Notes under the pieces: generated by a model
Seen by the model: the letters and a program-made list of their open reading frames with translations, nothing else
Database searches by the model: none
Told to the model about the DNA's origin: nothing
Assembly: GCA_947258905.1 (NCBI GenBank)
Contig: CAMYKF010000126.1
Location: 1 to 9,895 of the forward strand
DNA from: an uncultured Pirellulaceae bacterium
GTDB taxonomy: Bacteria > Planctomycetota > Planctomycetia > Pirellulales > Pirellulaceae
Direction of reading: 5' to 3'
DNA length: 9,895 nt
Part shown: in pieces, positions 1 to 5,978 of the stretch
Layout of the letters: each line of letters opens with the position of its first letter
Numbering within the stretch: position 1 is the first letter of the stretch
Translations under genes and position numbers: made by a program

Positions 1-101
1 CAGGTTTTCTGTTCGTACCGATCTCCGTCACGAGCGCGACCGTCCTTGCGGATGCTGGTAGCTGGCGGCGCGGGCTTAACAACCAACGCTGCGTGAGACG
101 C

Positions 102-138
102 AAAAAAAAAGGCAGCCTGCAAATGGATGCAGGCTGCC
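102..138 (-). terminator. Rho-independent terminator for the small gene at 203-505
   Basis: The sequence shows a perfect 11-bp stem: 111-121 pairs with 128-138 around a 6-nt loop. Next to it, at 102-110, is a run of nine A on the plus strand, which reads as a U9 tract after the hairpin on the minus strand. It lies about 65 nt beyond the stop codon of the minus-strand gene at 203-505. On the plus strand no T-run follows the hairpin, so it should work mainly in the minus direction. Confidence 0.9.
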
Positions 139-202
139 TGGTTAAAACAGATTTCTGGTTTTCAGTGTGAGTAAATTAGGATAATACCGAATGACCTCAA
201 AT

Positions 203-505
203 CTATTTTTCAGCGTTCAAGCGAATCTTCTCGTTGAACGAAGGACGCGTCAGTTCGAGTGTTAGCTCGCCATTTCGCGTAAAGTACTCGGCAAAGAAAA
301 TCTGAGACCGAGATTCCAGCACGGCACTCCGTGAAGTCGATTGATTCACCGAGAACTCAATTCCTGCCGGTTCGATTGCAATCCGGTCCTGAGTGACAAA
401 AAGCCGCTCAAAACCTTCGTGGTTGCTAACCGATTCCTTGTCGACCTGAACCGTTTTAATGGCCCAGGCTCCGTCAACTCCAGTCAAAGGCAGCTCCTTT
501 CGCAT
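203..505 (-). CDS. Small hypothetical protein, possibly lipocalin-like
   Basis: This frame encodes 100 aa from an ATG at 505. The frame stays open to a TTG at 514, but neither start has a clear Shine-Dalgarno site, so the ATG is preferred. There is no signal peptide or membrane helix. The protein begins MRKELPLTGVDGAW and then runs as short alternating hydrophobic and polar strands, which suggests a small beta-barrel. The 'DGAW..KTVQVD' opening recalls the 'L.G.W.v......G' start of planctomycete lipocalin-like proteins (TIGR03067 type), but this is a guess from pattern only. No catalytic motif is visible. That the gene is real is supported by the strong terminator just beyond it and by the lack of a competing gene. 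It stands alone, with no minus-strand partner in the window. Confidence 0.6.
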   Translation of the reverse strand: MRKELPLTGVDGAWAIKTVQVDKESVSNHEGFERLFVTQDRIAIEPAGIEFSVNQSTSRSAVLESRSQIFFAEYFTRNGELTLELTRPSFNEKIRLNAEK

Positions 506-690
506 AGCAGACAAGAGTCAAAATAGTGAATGCAATTTTCGGGGACCAACATCCTGTCGTCTCCGCTTCCTCCCGTTATGGTGGATTGGGTTCGTGGTAG
601 TATTCGCAGACTGTCCAGTATACGCAGGCCTGCGGGCCGGTCGAGTCAAAAATTTGGGATGCAAATTGATCTGCCGCGTCGCGCCCTGCC

Positions 691-730
691 GAAAAACCTT
701 GTTTTTCACGGCTCAAATCCCCGTTGAGCC
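691..730. other. Two adjacent short hairpins in the leader of the 785 gene
   Basis: Two perfect 7-bp stems lie side by side. 691-697 (gaaaaac) pairs with 701-707 (gtttttc) across a 3-nt loop. 710-716 (ggctcaa) pairs with 724-730 (ttgagcc) across a 7-nt loop. They lie 55-94 nt upstream of the start at 785. The second is not followed by a T-run, so this is not a clear terminator. The rest of 506-784 shows no supportable gene. Confidence 0.4.
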
Positions 731-771
731 AGGCCGCAGATGTCTCTAAAGTCGTGCCCCATTCTCTACTC

Positions 772-778
772 AGGGAGG
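772..778 (+). promoter_or_regulatory. Ribosome binding site that fixes the start at 785
   Basis: The sequence agggagg lies 6 nt before the ATG at 785. An in-frame ATG at 740 would add 15 residues (MSLKSCPILYSGRRH) but has no such site. The shorter form also begins MKKHW, directly ahead of a membrane helix. Confidence 0.75.
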
Positions 779-784
779 CGGCAC

Positions 785-1576
785 ATGAAGAAGCACTGGT
801 TAACAATCGCGGAAATCGGCATCGCCGCGGTTGGACTCGTGGGCTGGATGCTTTCCAGCAATATCTATGTCGCTGTTGCGGCGGCCGTGTTGATGTTTTT
901 GTTTGGTGTTGCCAAGCCGATCATGGACGCCCGCAAGTCTGCTCGAACACAACAGTACGTCGACCAACAATTTGACGAGGCTGCATCCCGTGTGGATGCC
1001 GAGATATCAGCACTGCTGGAGAACCTGCCGCAGCCCGACGTGCCGCCACGGGAATTGGTGCAGGCCATGATGCAGCAATGCTGCGGCAGCCAGGCCACGG
1101 AACAGATGCAGATCTATGATGAACTGCTGGACAACCTCGCCGCGGGTCAGCAACCATTGAACGGCGACAATGCCGCCGCCCAATTCATGCAGCCGGAAAT
1201 TCTGCAGCAGCTGGAGGCGATTGCCCTTTATCACCACGATGACCTTGCCGCTGCTGCTGAAGGTTTCCGCAGCAACACACAAGTGCACCCGGAATGGGCG
1301 GCAGCCTGGTACGGCTGGTTGCTATGTGAATTGCGTCAAGGCCATGTGCAAGTGGTCATGGAAAATAATCCGCAGCTACAGGGAATTGAGTGGCAGCCCT
1401 GCGCTCCCGGCGATCAGGAGTGTTTTCTGGCAATGGACGAGTATGACCGCGAAGAAATGATCACCGGATATCAGGTGGCGATGCGGGGAATCGGCGATCT
1501 GTATGCCGCGGCGTCGTTGCAGCAAGGTCGCCAGCAAATCGTCCAATCGCGTGAAGAATATCGCGAGGCAGCCTGA
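785..1576 (+). CDS. Membrane protein with two helices and a TPR-like soluble region
   Basis: This encodes 263 aa and I do not recognise the family. Residues ~7-24 and ~28-45 form two hydrophobic helices with a short turn, so the N-terminus should sit as a hairpin in the inner membrane. From ~50 to ~120 the chain is charged, Gln/Ala-rich and helical, possibly coiled coil. Residues ~138-190 (QQLEAIALYHHDDLAAAAEG, then PEWAAAWYGWLLCELRQG) resemble one or two degenerate TPR helix pairs, which suggests protein contacts. The C-terminus is again charged and helical. The start is set by a strong Shine-Dalgarno site. Only 3 nt separate its stop from the ATG of the TAXI-type gene, so the two are almost surely co-transcribed and probably act together at the membrane. 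This gene could be a partner or scaffold for that binding protein; that is inference. Confidence 0.85.
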   Translation: MKKHWLTIAEIGIAAVGLVGWMLSSNIYVAVAAAVLMFLFGVAKPIMDARKSARTQQYVDQQFDEAASRVDAEISALLENLPQPDVPPRELVQAMMQQCCGSQATEQMQIYDELLDNLAAGQQPLNGDNAAAQFMQPEILQQLEAIALYHHDDLAAAAEGFRSNTQVHPEWAAAWYGWLLCELRQGHVQVVMENNPQLQGIEWQPCAPGDQECFLAMDEYDREEMITGYQVAMRGIGDLYAAASLQQGRQQIVQSREEYREAA

Positions 1577-1579
1577 TTG

Positions 1580-2932
1580 ATGGCAACAACACAAACGTCC
1601 AAAAAGAAATCCACGACGGCCAGACGTGCAAGATGGATCCCGCGGTGGTGGCCGGGCTGGTTAATTTGCCTGGCCGCTTTTGCCGCGACCCCGTGGCTGT
1701 TGGGACCCCGCTGTCCCGATCGCCTCGTGATTGCGACAGGTCCGACCGACGGAGCCTATTATGCGTATGCCCAGGAATACAAGAAGCGGTTGGCGACTCA
1801 TGGCATCACTCTCGAGGTGCGTGTAACGGATGGATCTTTGGAGAACCAGCGACTTCTAAACGCCGACGATGGAGTTGTATCGCTGGCCATTATTCAGGGT
1901 GGGACTGGTGATCCCGCAAAGGAAAACCTGCAGTCACTGGCCAGCCTTTATCCGGAACCAGTGTGGTTGTTTTGCAGCGGTAACGAGCCGGTTGACGAAC
2001 TGACGCAACTGAGAGGCAAACGGATTGCGGTAGGTCGGGAAGGCAGCGGCACGCGGGCCATCGCATTACAGTTGTTGTCGGATAGCGCGATTCACGATTC
2101 GGATGACAAAACACGCCTGGTGAATGCAGGTCCCCGGGAGGCTTGTCAACAACTCAAGTCGGGCGAGATTGATGCGGCCTTCATAGTGATGTCGCCCGAG
2201 GCAGCCGTCATTCGCGAGTTGTTGCAGGCCGATGGCATCCACGTTGCCAGTCTGCGTCGAGTCACTGCATGGCAACAGAACTATCCGTTCCTGTCCGTAC
2301 CAACGCTCCCGGAAGGCGTTGTAAATATTGAGCGCAACATCCCGGAACGCGACATTCGCTTACTCGCGCCGACCGCAAATCTGGTGGCTCGCGGCGACCT
2401 GCATCATGCATTGGTGCCGCTGATCCTGCAGGCGGTCCAGCAGGTACATCAGGACAACGGGATGCTGGTGCGGTCCACGCCGTTCCCGAATCCGCAATTT
2501 ACTGACTTCCCCATCAATGACGATGCACGGCGCTATTTCCGTTCGGGTCCTTCGTTGCTGTTCCGATACCTGCCCTTTTGGCTGGCCGCGTGGCTGGATC
2601 GGGTGAAGCTGATTCTATTGCCGCTGTGCACATTGCTGATTCCCTTCATCAAGGCGGCACCGCCCGTGTATCGCTGGAGAATTCGTTCCAAAATCTATCG
2701 CTGGTATCGGGTGTTGCATGAAATCGACCTGGAACTGAAGGAACCGAATCGGCGTGTCGACTTTTCTTCGCTGCTGGAGCGACTTAATACTCTGGAGCAG
2801 GAATTGTTCGAAGTCTCGGTGCCGCTTTCCTACATGGAAGAGTTCTACAATCTGCGTCTGCACGTGTCGTTTGTGAGGAACCGGCTGCGTCAGGTCGAGA
2901 GCACCCGCGACCGTTCGCGACAAGCCGCCTGA
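1580..2932 (+). CDS. Membrane-anchored TAXI-family (NMT1-like) solute-binding protein
   Basis: This encodes 450 aa from the ATG at 1580; a TTG just before it, at 1577, is the alternative. A basic stretch (residues 8-22) leads into a helix at ~25-43, a signal anchor or uncleaved signal. Residues ~47-310 are a periplasmic type-II binding fold of the TAXI/NMT1 kind, with ATGPTDGAYY at 52-61, the 'SLAIIQGG' strand at 101-108 and GREGSGTR at 152-159. A second helix at ~339-358 is followed by the aromatic-basic segment YRWRIRSKIYRWYRVL (364-379) and a charged, coiled-coil-like tail to 450. TAXI proteins normally deliver ligands such as carboxylates or amino acids to a TRAP DctQ/DctM permease. Here no permease gene is near and the protein is tethered at both ends. 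This C-terminal membrane-plus-tail form is known among orphan TAXI proteins and fits a sensor or regulatory role, but its ligand cannot be told from sequence. Confidence 0.88.
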   Translation: MATTQTSKKKSTTARRARWIPRWWPGWLICLAAFAATPWLLGPRCPDRLVIATGPTDGAYYAYAQEYKKRLATHGITLEVRVTDGSLENQRLLNADDGVVSLAIIQGGTGDPAKENLQSLASLYPEPVWLFCSGNEPVDELTQLRGKRIAVGREGSGTRAIALQLLSDSAIHDSDDKTRLVNAGPREACQQLKSGEIDAAFIVMSPEAAVIRELLQADGIHVASLRRVTAWQQNYPFLSVPTLPEGVVNIERNIPERDIRLLAPTANLVARGDLHHALVPLILQAVQQVHQDNGMLVRSTPFPNPQFTDFPINDDARRYFRSGPSLLFRYLPFWLAAWLDRVKLILLPLCTLLIPFIKAAPPVYRWRIRSKIYRWYRVLHEIDLELKEPNRRVDFSSLLERLNTLEQELFEVSVPLSYMEEFYNLRLHVSFVRNRLRQVESTRDRSRQAA

Positions 2933-3036
2933 GCGGTCATCCGGCAGCGTTACCACAGCGATGTCGGCCAATCATGCATCGTGATGGTGATTGCCACCAC
3001 GACCAACCTGGCCAGCCCGCCACACCGGGCAGGCAG

Positions 3037-3160
3037 CGCGTTTCGCACGGCACGGCAACATCCTTGCGTTTGTGGCGTCTGATGGCGACAATCGGTGAGT
3101 GCGCCAGAAACCGCACGGCGGCGGTAGCCGGAATTGTGATGTCCGGCGGTGCGAAACGCG
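3037..3160. repeat. Branched inverted-repeat element (about 124 bp)
   Basis: The outer arms are a perfect 12-bp inverted repeat: cgcgtttcgcac at 3037-3048 and gtgcgaaacgcg at 3149-3160. Between them, 3062-3077 pairs with 3102-3118 (14 pairs, two mismatches, one bulged base). Also 3127-3132 (gccgga) pairs with 3142-3147 (tccggc) around a 9-nt loop. Together these can fold as a three-way junction. A competing hairpin joins 3153-3158 (gaaacg) to 3166-3171 (cgtttc). It fills most of the interval between the TAXI gene stop (2932) and the STAS-Sel1 start (3214). No T-run follows, so it is not a simple terminator. It may be a palindromic dispersed repeat or a structured RNA. The frame of the STAS-Sel1 gene is open through it back to 2974, but that N-terminal stretch is low-complexity and unlike a real protein. 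Confidence 0.6.
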
Positions 3161-3198
3161 AAAGCCGTTTCCCCATCGCGGTCCTTCAGTCTTCCCCC

Positions 3199-3203
3199 GG
3201 GAG
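3199..3203 (+). promoter_or_regulatory. Ribosome binding site supporting the start at 3214
   Basis: The sequence gggag lies 10 nt before the ATG at 3214. It supports starting the protein at MDNRKFTID rather than at in-frame ATGs at 2974, 3082 or 3139, which would add a Ser/Arg/Gly-rich stretch encoded by the inverted-repeat element. Confidence 0.55.
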
Positions 3204-3213
3204 CCCTCCATTC

Positions 3214-4023
3214 ATGGACAACCGAAAGTTCACTATTGACCCTTCCACCATCGGAGGCATCCTCGTACTGGACCTGGCGTCGGCCAAAACAGGGGCCGAA
3301 GACGGCACTTCCCGTGTTGCCAGTCAGTTGTTTGATATTATATCCGGCACCAACAGCCAACAGATTCTGCTGGATGTCAAAGGCATCACGTTTATCACTT
3401 CGGATGTCATTGGCCAGCTGATCATGCTGCACAAAAAGTGTTTGGCCAACAAACACCAGTTGAAGTTGTGCGGTGTTACGGATGCCAACAAGATGGCTCT
3501 AAGCCTGGTGCGCTTTGACAAGCTGGTGGATTTTTATGAAAGCAAACCAGAGGCCATCGCGGCATTTAAGGCTGATCAGCCCTCGTCACCCGAAGCATAT
3601 GGTGTCACGGGATCTGCCGAAGACTACTTGCCTCAGGCCGAGGCAGGCGACATCGACGCGCAATACCGTTACGGACGATGCCTGGAGGCGGGACGCGGGG
3701 TCGAACAGGACTTCGAAGCCGCGGCGAAATGGTACGAAAAGGCTGCGCAACTGGGGCATGTCGGTGCGCAACATGCCCTGGCAGTTGCCCATGCCTACGG
3801 AATCGGAGTGCCGCAGGATTTCGCAACTGCTTTTGCATGGTACAAGCGGGCGGCGAACCAGGGTCATCCCGAAGCCCAATACTGGATTGGCGTCTCGCTG
3901 CATCACGGACTGGTCGGGGAAGTGGATTTGTCCAAAGCCGCCAAGTGGTATCACGAAGCCGCTGAACAGGGATACGAACCGGCGCATCTGGCGATTACCG
4001 AATTGAAGCGCGCCGCAGTGTAA
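3214..4023 (+). CDS. STAS domain fused to three Sel1 repeats
   Basis: This encodes 269 aa with no signal peptide or membrane helix, so it should be cytoplasmic. Residues ~14-118 form a STAS fold like anti-sigma-factor antagonists: strand GGILVLDL, strand QQILLDVKGITFI, helix ITSDVIGQLIMLHKK, strand HQLKLCGVT, and the end FDKLVDFYES. At the position of the usual phosphorylated 'DSS' motif this protein has T62-S63-D64, so a Ser is kept but the preceding Asp is lost. Three Sel1-like repeats follow at ~148-182, 183-218 and 219-254 (DAQYRYGRCLEAGRGV, GAQHALAVAHAYGIGV, EAQYWIGVSLHHGLVG), each closing with a 'kWYekAAeqGh' helix. STAS domains pass phosphorylation-dependent signals to serine kinases or sigma regulators, and Sel1 repeats bind proteins. 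The combination suggests a signalling adaptor. It is convergent with the gene at 4063-4746. The upstream longer reading to 2974 is unlikely. Confidence 0.85.
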   Translation: MDNRKFTIDPSTIGGILVLDLASAKTGAEDGTSRVASQLFDIISGTNSQQILLDVKGITFITSDVIGQLIMLHKKCLANKHQLKLCGVTDANKMALSLVRFDKLVDFYESKPEAIAAFKADQPSSPEAYGVTGSAEDYLPQAEAGDIDAQYRYGRCLEAGRGVEQDFEAAAKWYEKAAQLGHVGAQHALAVAHAYGIGVPQDFATAFAWYKRAANQGHPEAQYWIGVSLHHGLVGEVDLSKAAKWYHEAAEQGYEPAHLAITELKRAAV

Positions 4024-4062
4024 TCCGCGCCGGTCTGGCCCTGAACGACCTGCTGGCCATGA

Positions 4063-4746
4063 TCAATCGCCGTCATCGGGCGGGAATTTGCTACTGACTG
4101 TATTCAGATAATGCTCGATACGGTCATGGCTAGGGGTTGTTTGCCGGATAAACAGCAGACCGCCCACTTCGGCCACATCGCCAGTGCCGCCGTTGTCGCG
4201 CCATGACTCAGGGTCAATGACCGTCTTCATGCCGTTGACGAGCTTTTCGAAGTTCATTTCCACGTCGCCCTTCATGTTTTGGATGAGGTCCCGGCAATCA
4301 TAGTGCCGAATCACAGGCGACGCCGCGGCAACCTCCTCGCTGACGATGTACAGCACTTCATTCTTTACCATGTACGTGCAAAGGAATGGTTGCAGCATTA
4401 TCCGCAAGGCGCTGCGCAGCTTGACTCCCTGGAGTGTTATCGTGATCAGGGATTCTGCGTCCAGATTGTTGTCGGCAGCCGACTCGTCCATGACGATTGG
4501 AATTCGGTACTCTGACATCATTTCGTGCACGATGTCTTCCATTCGCGTTTCGAAATGATCCAGTTCGGCAGGCGAATTCAGAGCGGCAATGATCTTGTTT
4601 TCACGCTCGTTTCCAGCGTCGCCAATGATCGGCTTCAGGGCGTTCGCCTGGGCAGATTCGGCGTCGTTTTGGGCATATGTCTGGCCGTTGAGCAGGGCCC
4701 CGGTGCCGATGGCCACGGTGATCAAAAGAAATTGGCAGGTTTGCAT
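4063..4746 (-). CDS. Secreted planctomycete protein with STN/secretin-like region
   Basis: This encodes 227 aa from the ATG at 4746, chosen because GAGG lies 9 nt upstream; the frame is open to a GTG at 4791. Residues 1-25 are a signal peptide (hydrophobic FLLITVAIGTGALL, cut near TYA-QN). Residues ~58-137 read like an STN or secretin short domain: a leading helix, RIPIVMDESA (81-90), ITITLQGVKLRSALRIML (101-118), then a strand pair ending EVLYIVSEE. The C-terminal part (VIRHYDCRDLI at 145-155, DPESWRDNGGTGDV at 178-191, GGLLFIRQT at 195-203, HDRIEHYLNTV at 207-217) matches a pattern I associate with many secreted planctomycete proteins of unknown role. There are no pore-forming secretin regions, so it is not a secretin. 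It is divergent from the cytochrome gene and convergent with STAS-Sel1 (39-nt gap). Function unknown. Confidence 0.8.
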   Translation of the reverse strand: MQTCQFLLITVAIGTGALLNGQTYAQNDAESAQANALKPIIGDAGNERENKIIAALNSPAELDHFETRMEDIVHEMMSEYRIPIVMDESAADNNLDAESLITITLQGVKLRSALRIMLQPFLCTYMVKNEVLYIVSEEVAAASPVIRHYDCRDLIQNMKGDVEMNFEKLVNGMKTVIDPESWRDNGGTGDVAEVGGLLFIRQTTPSHDRIEHYLNTVSSKFPPDDGD

Positions 4747-4755
4747 TTTGAATCG

Positions 4756-4760
4756 CCTCA
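4756..4760 (-). promoter_or_regulatory. Ribosome binding site that fixes the start at 4746
   Basis: On the minus strand tgagg lies 9 nt before the ATG at 4746. This favours that start over the in-frame GTG at 4791, which would put an atypical N-terminal extension before the signal peptide and fall within the likely promoter. Confidence 0.6.
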
Positions 4761-4791
4761 CTATCAGTGTTCCGATCGCCCCGTTAATCAC

Positions 4792-4821
4792 ATTATGGCG
4801 TGACTCACCTCGTCATGCCAG
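4792..4821 (-). promoter_or_regulatory. Possible sigma70-type promoter for the STN-like gene
   Basis: Read on the minus strand, CTGGCA (4821-4816) and CATAAT (4797-4792) are separated by 18 nt. They match the TTGACA and TATAAT consensus at 4 of 6 and 5 of 6 positions. The start point would be near 4785, giving a leader of about 40 nt. The spacer contains the small palindrome gtgactcac (4800-4808), a possible operator. Assignment is by pattern only. Confidence 0.3.
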
Positions 4822-4918
4822 CTTTGCCCACAGTTGGTCTGGAGCGGACTTGTTACCGTGACTTTACGAACTCGAGGATGACCACATGCTATGATGAGCA
4901 GCAGAAACGTGTACGTGC

Positions 4919-4937
4919 GGCAGGCATCCTGCCTGTC
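4919..4937. repeat. Short palindrome, possible dispersed repeat copy
   Basis: caggca at 4921-4926 pairs with tgcctg at 4930-4935 around the loop tcc. The outer bases 4919-4920 and 4936-4937 extend the stem by two pairs, one of them G-T. It lies 55-73 nt upstream of the cytochrome start. The motif gcaggcatcctgcctg is one I associate with short interspersed repeats in planctomycete and verrucomicrobial intergenic DNA; that link is from memory and unverified. A second palindromic pair, gaattc-ggat-gaattc, follows at 4947-4962. Confidence 0.4.
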
Positions 4938-4991
4938 AGGCCCGTCGAATTCGGATGAATTCTTTTACGCGAAAAGCATGGAGTTTGGATC

Positions 4992-5771
4992 ATGTCGATA
5001 CTCAACTGGCCGGGTGTTGGTTCCGGTTTGGCTTTATTGGCCACGGGCATCTTGCTCCCGACAGGAATTGTGTCGGTCATCCACGGCCAGCAGGAAAACT
5101 CAAAGGTTGCGATGCAACAGGAAACCAGTGAAACGCAAGACCAGCAACACGACGTAGCTGGCTTTCACGAAGCGCTGTTGAAGATTGCCGCTGAATACAA
5201 AACCTGGGGGCGTGTGGACGATGAAACGCGCTGGGCCCCCTGGCTGTGTCGGGCACCCATGCCCTCGCGGGTGCGATTCAGCGAAAGTGAGGACGAGGAT
5301 TCCCACGGCCAAAAGTTGTATTACCTGTTTGCCAGAGACCGGGATGCTTATATGCAAGTCGCCGGCAACGAGCCAGCAGTTGGGCAGGTGGTGGTCAAGG
5401 AATCCTGGCATCCGGTGGAATCGACTCGCGAGTTGTCTGGCCGGCTGTGGGAGGATGCCGAGGCCGATCCGGTCGCGGACCCCCCAGCGACCAAGGTCGT
5501 CGACGCCAGGGAACCGGGCATTCACGGTTTCACCTCAGGCGGTTCGTACTATCCCTGGGCCAGCAAGGGCGACAAGCTGTACCACGCCGATCGTCTGGCG
5601 GAATTGTTCATCATGTACAAAACCGACGTTGCCACGCCGGGGACCGACAATGGCTGGGTCTATGGCACGGTGACCGCCGACGGCAAGACCGTGACGTTGG
5701 CCGGCCGCGTCATGTCCTGTATGGCCTGTCACCAGGATGCGCCGCATGACCGCTTGTTTGGATTGAAATAG
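4992..5771 (+). CDS. Exported P460-like c-type cytochrome
   Basis: This encodes 259 aa. GGAG at 4980-4983 lies 8 nt before the ATG. An N-terminal hydrophobic segment (residues ~9-30, ALLATGILLPTGIVSVI) is a signal peptide or anchor, so the protein should act outside the inner membrane. A charged linker (33-55) follows. The rest fits the cytochrome P460 fold: KTWGRVDDETRWAPWL (70-85), a strand with KLYYLFARDRDAY (108-120), PAVGQVVVKESWHP (128-141) and LAELFIMYKTD (202-212). The single haem c motif is CMACH (243-247), close to the C-terminus, with H247 as the axial ligand; this late position is usual for P460 proteins. Characterised P460 proteins oxidise hydroxylamine or bind nitric oxide, but most relatives are untested and the Lys cross-link cannot be judged here. 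No cytochrome c maturation or electron-transfer genes are adjacent. Confidence 0.8.
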   Translation: MSILNWPGVGSGLALLATGILLPTGIVSVIHGQQENSKVAMQQETSETQDQQHDVAGFHEALLKIAAEYKTWGRVDDETRWAPWLCRAPMPSRVRFSESEDEDSHGQKLYYLFARDRDAYMQVAGNEPAVGQVVVKESWHPVESTRELSGRLWEDAEADPVADPPATKVVDAREPGIHGFTSGGSYYPWASKGDKLYHADRLAELFIMYKTDVATPGTDNGWVYGTVTADGKTVTLAGRVMSCMACHQDAPHDRLFGLK

Positions 5772-5978
5772 CCATGCATGCGTTGCCTTGATTCCGAGAA
5801 TCCGCAGTCTGCCTGATCGGCAAGGTTCGGCGATTTGTCGCGATAATCGAGCCTGGTTGGGGCGCTTTTTCCACCACATGACTTCGAGGCGGTTTTATTA
5901 TGGAAGATGGCAGGGTGACGGTGACGACCGGGCGTCGCTGCCAGATGATTACATACAAGAGTGTTACAGGTTGCCAAA

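Noticed and set aside
1..101. Possible end of a plus-strand gene (frame 1 is open from base 1 to TGA at 94-96).
   Set aside because: The reading is Arg/Ser/Pro-rich, matches no family I know, and the only terminator nearby points the other way. Too short to support.
2974..3213. 80-residue N-terminal extension of the STAS-Sel1 protein.
   Set aside because: Sequence is low-complexity and comes from the branched repeat; the ATG at 3214 has a gggag site and leads straight into the STAS domain.
2950..3456. 168-codon open frame on the minus strand.
   Set aside because: It overlaps the STAS domain and the inverted-repeat element; composition is Arg/Trp/Gly-rich and typical of a shadow frame in GC-rich DNA.
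4024..4062. Shared terminator between the convergent STAS-Sel1 and STN-like genes.
   Set aside because: Only short GGCC repeats are present; no stable stem with a T-run on either strand.
4890..4895. TATGAT as a -10 box for the cytochrome gene.
   Set aside because: It matches TATAAT at five of six bases, but no -35-like hexamer occurs at normal spacing.
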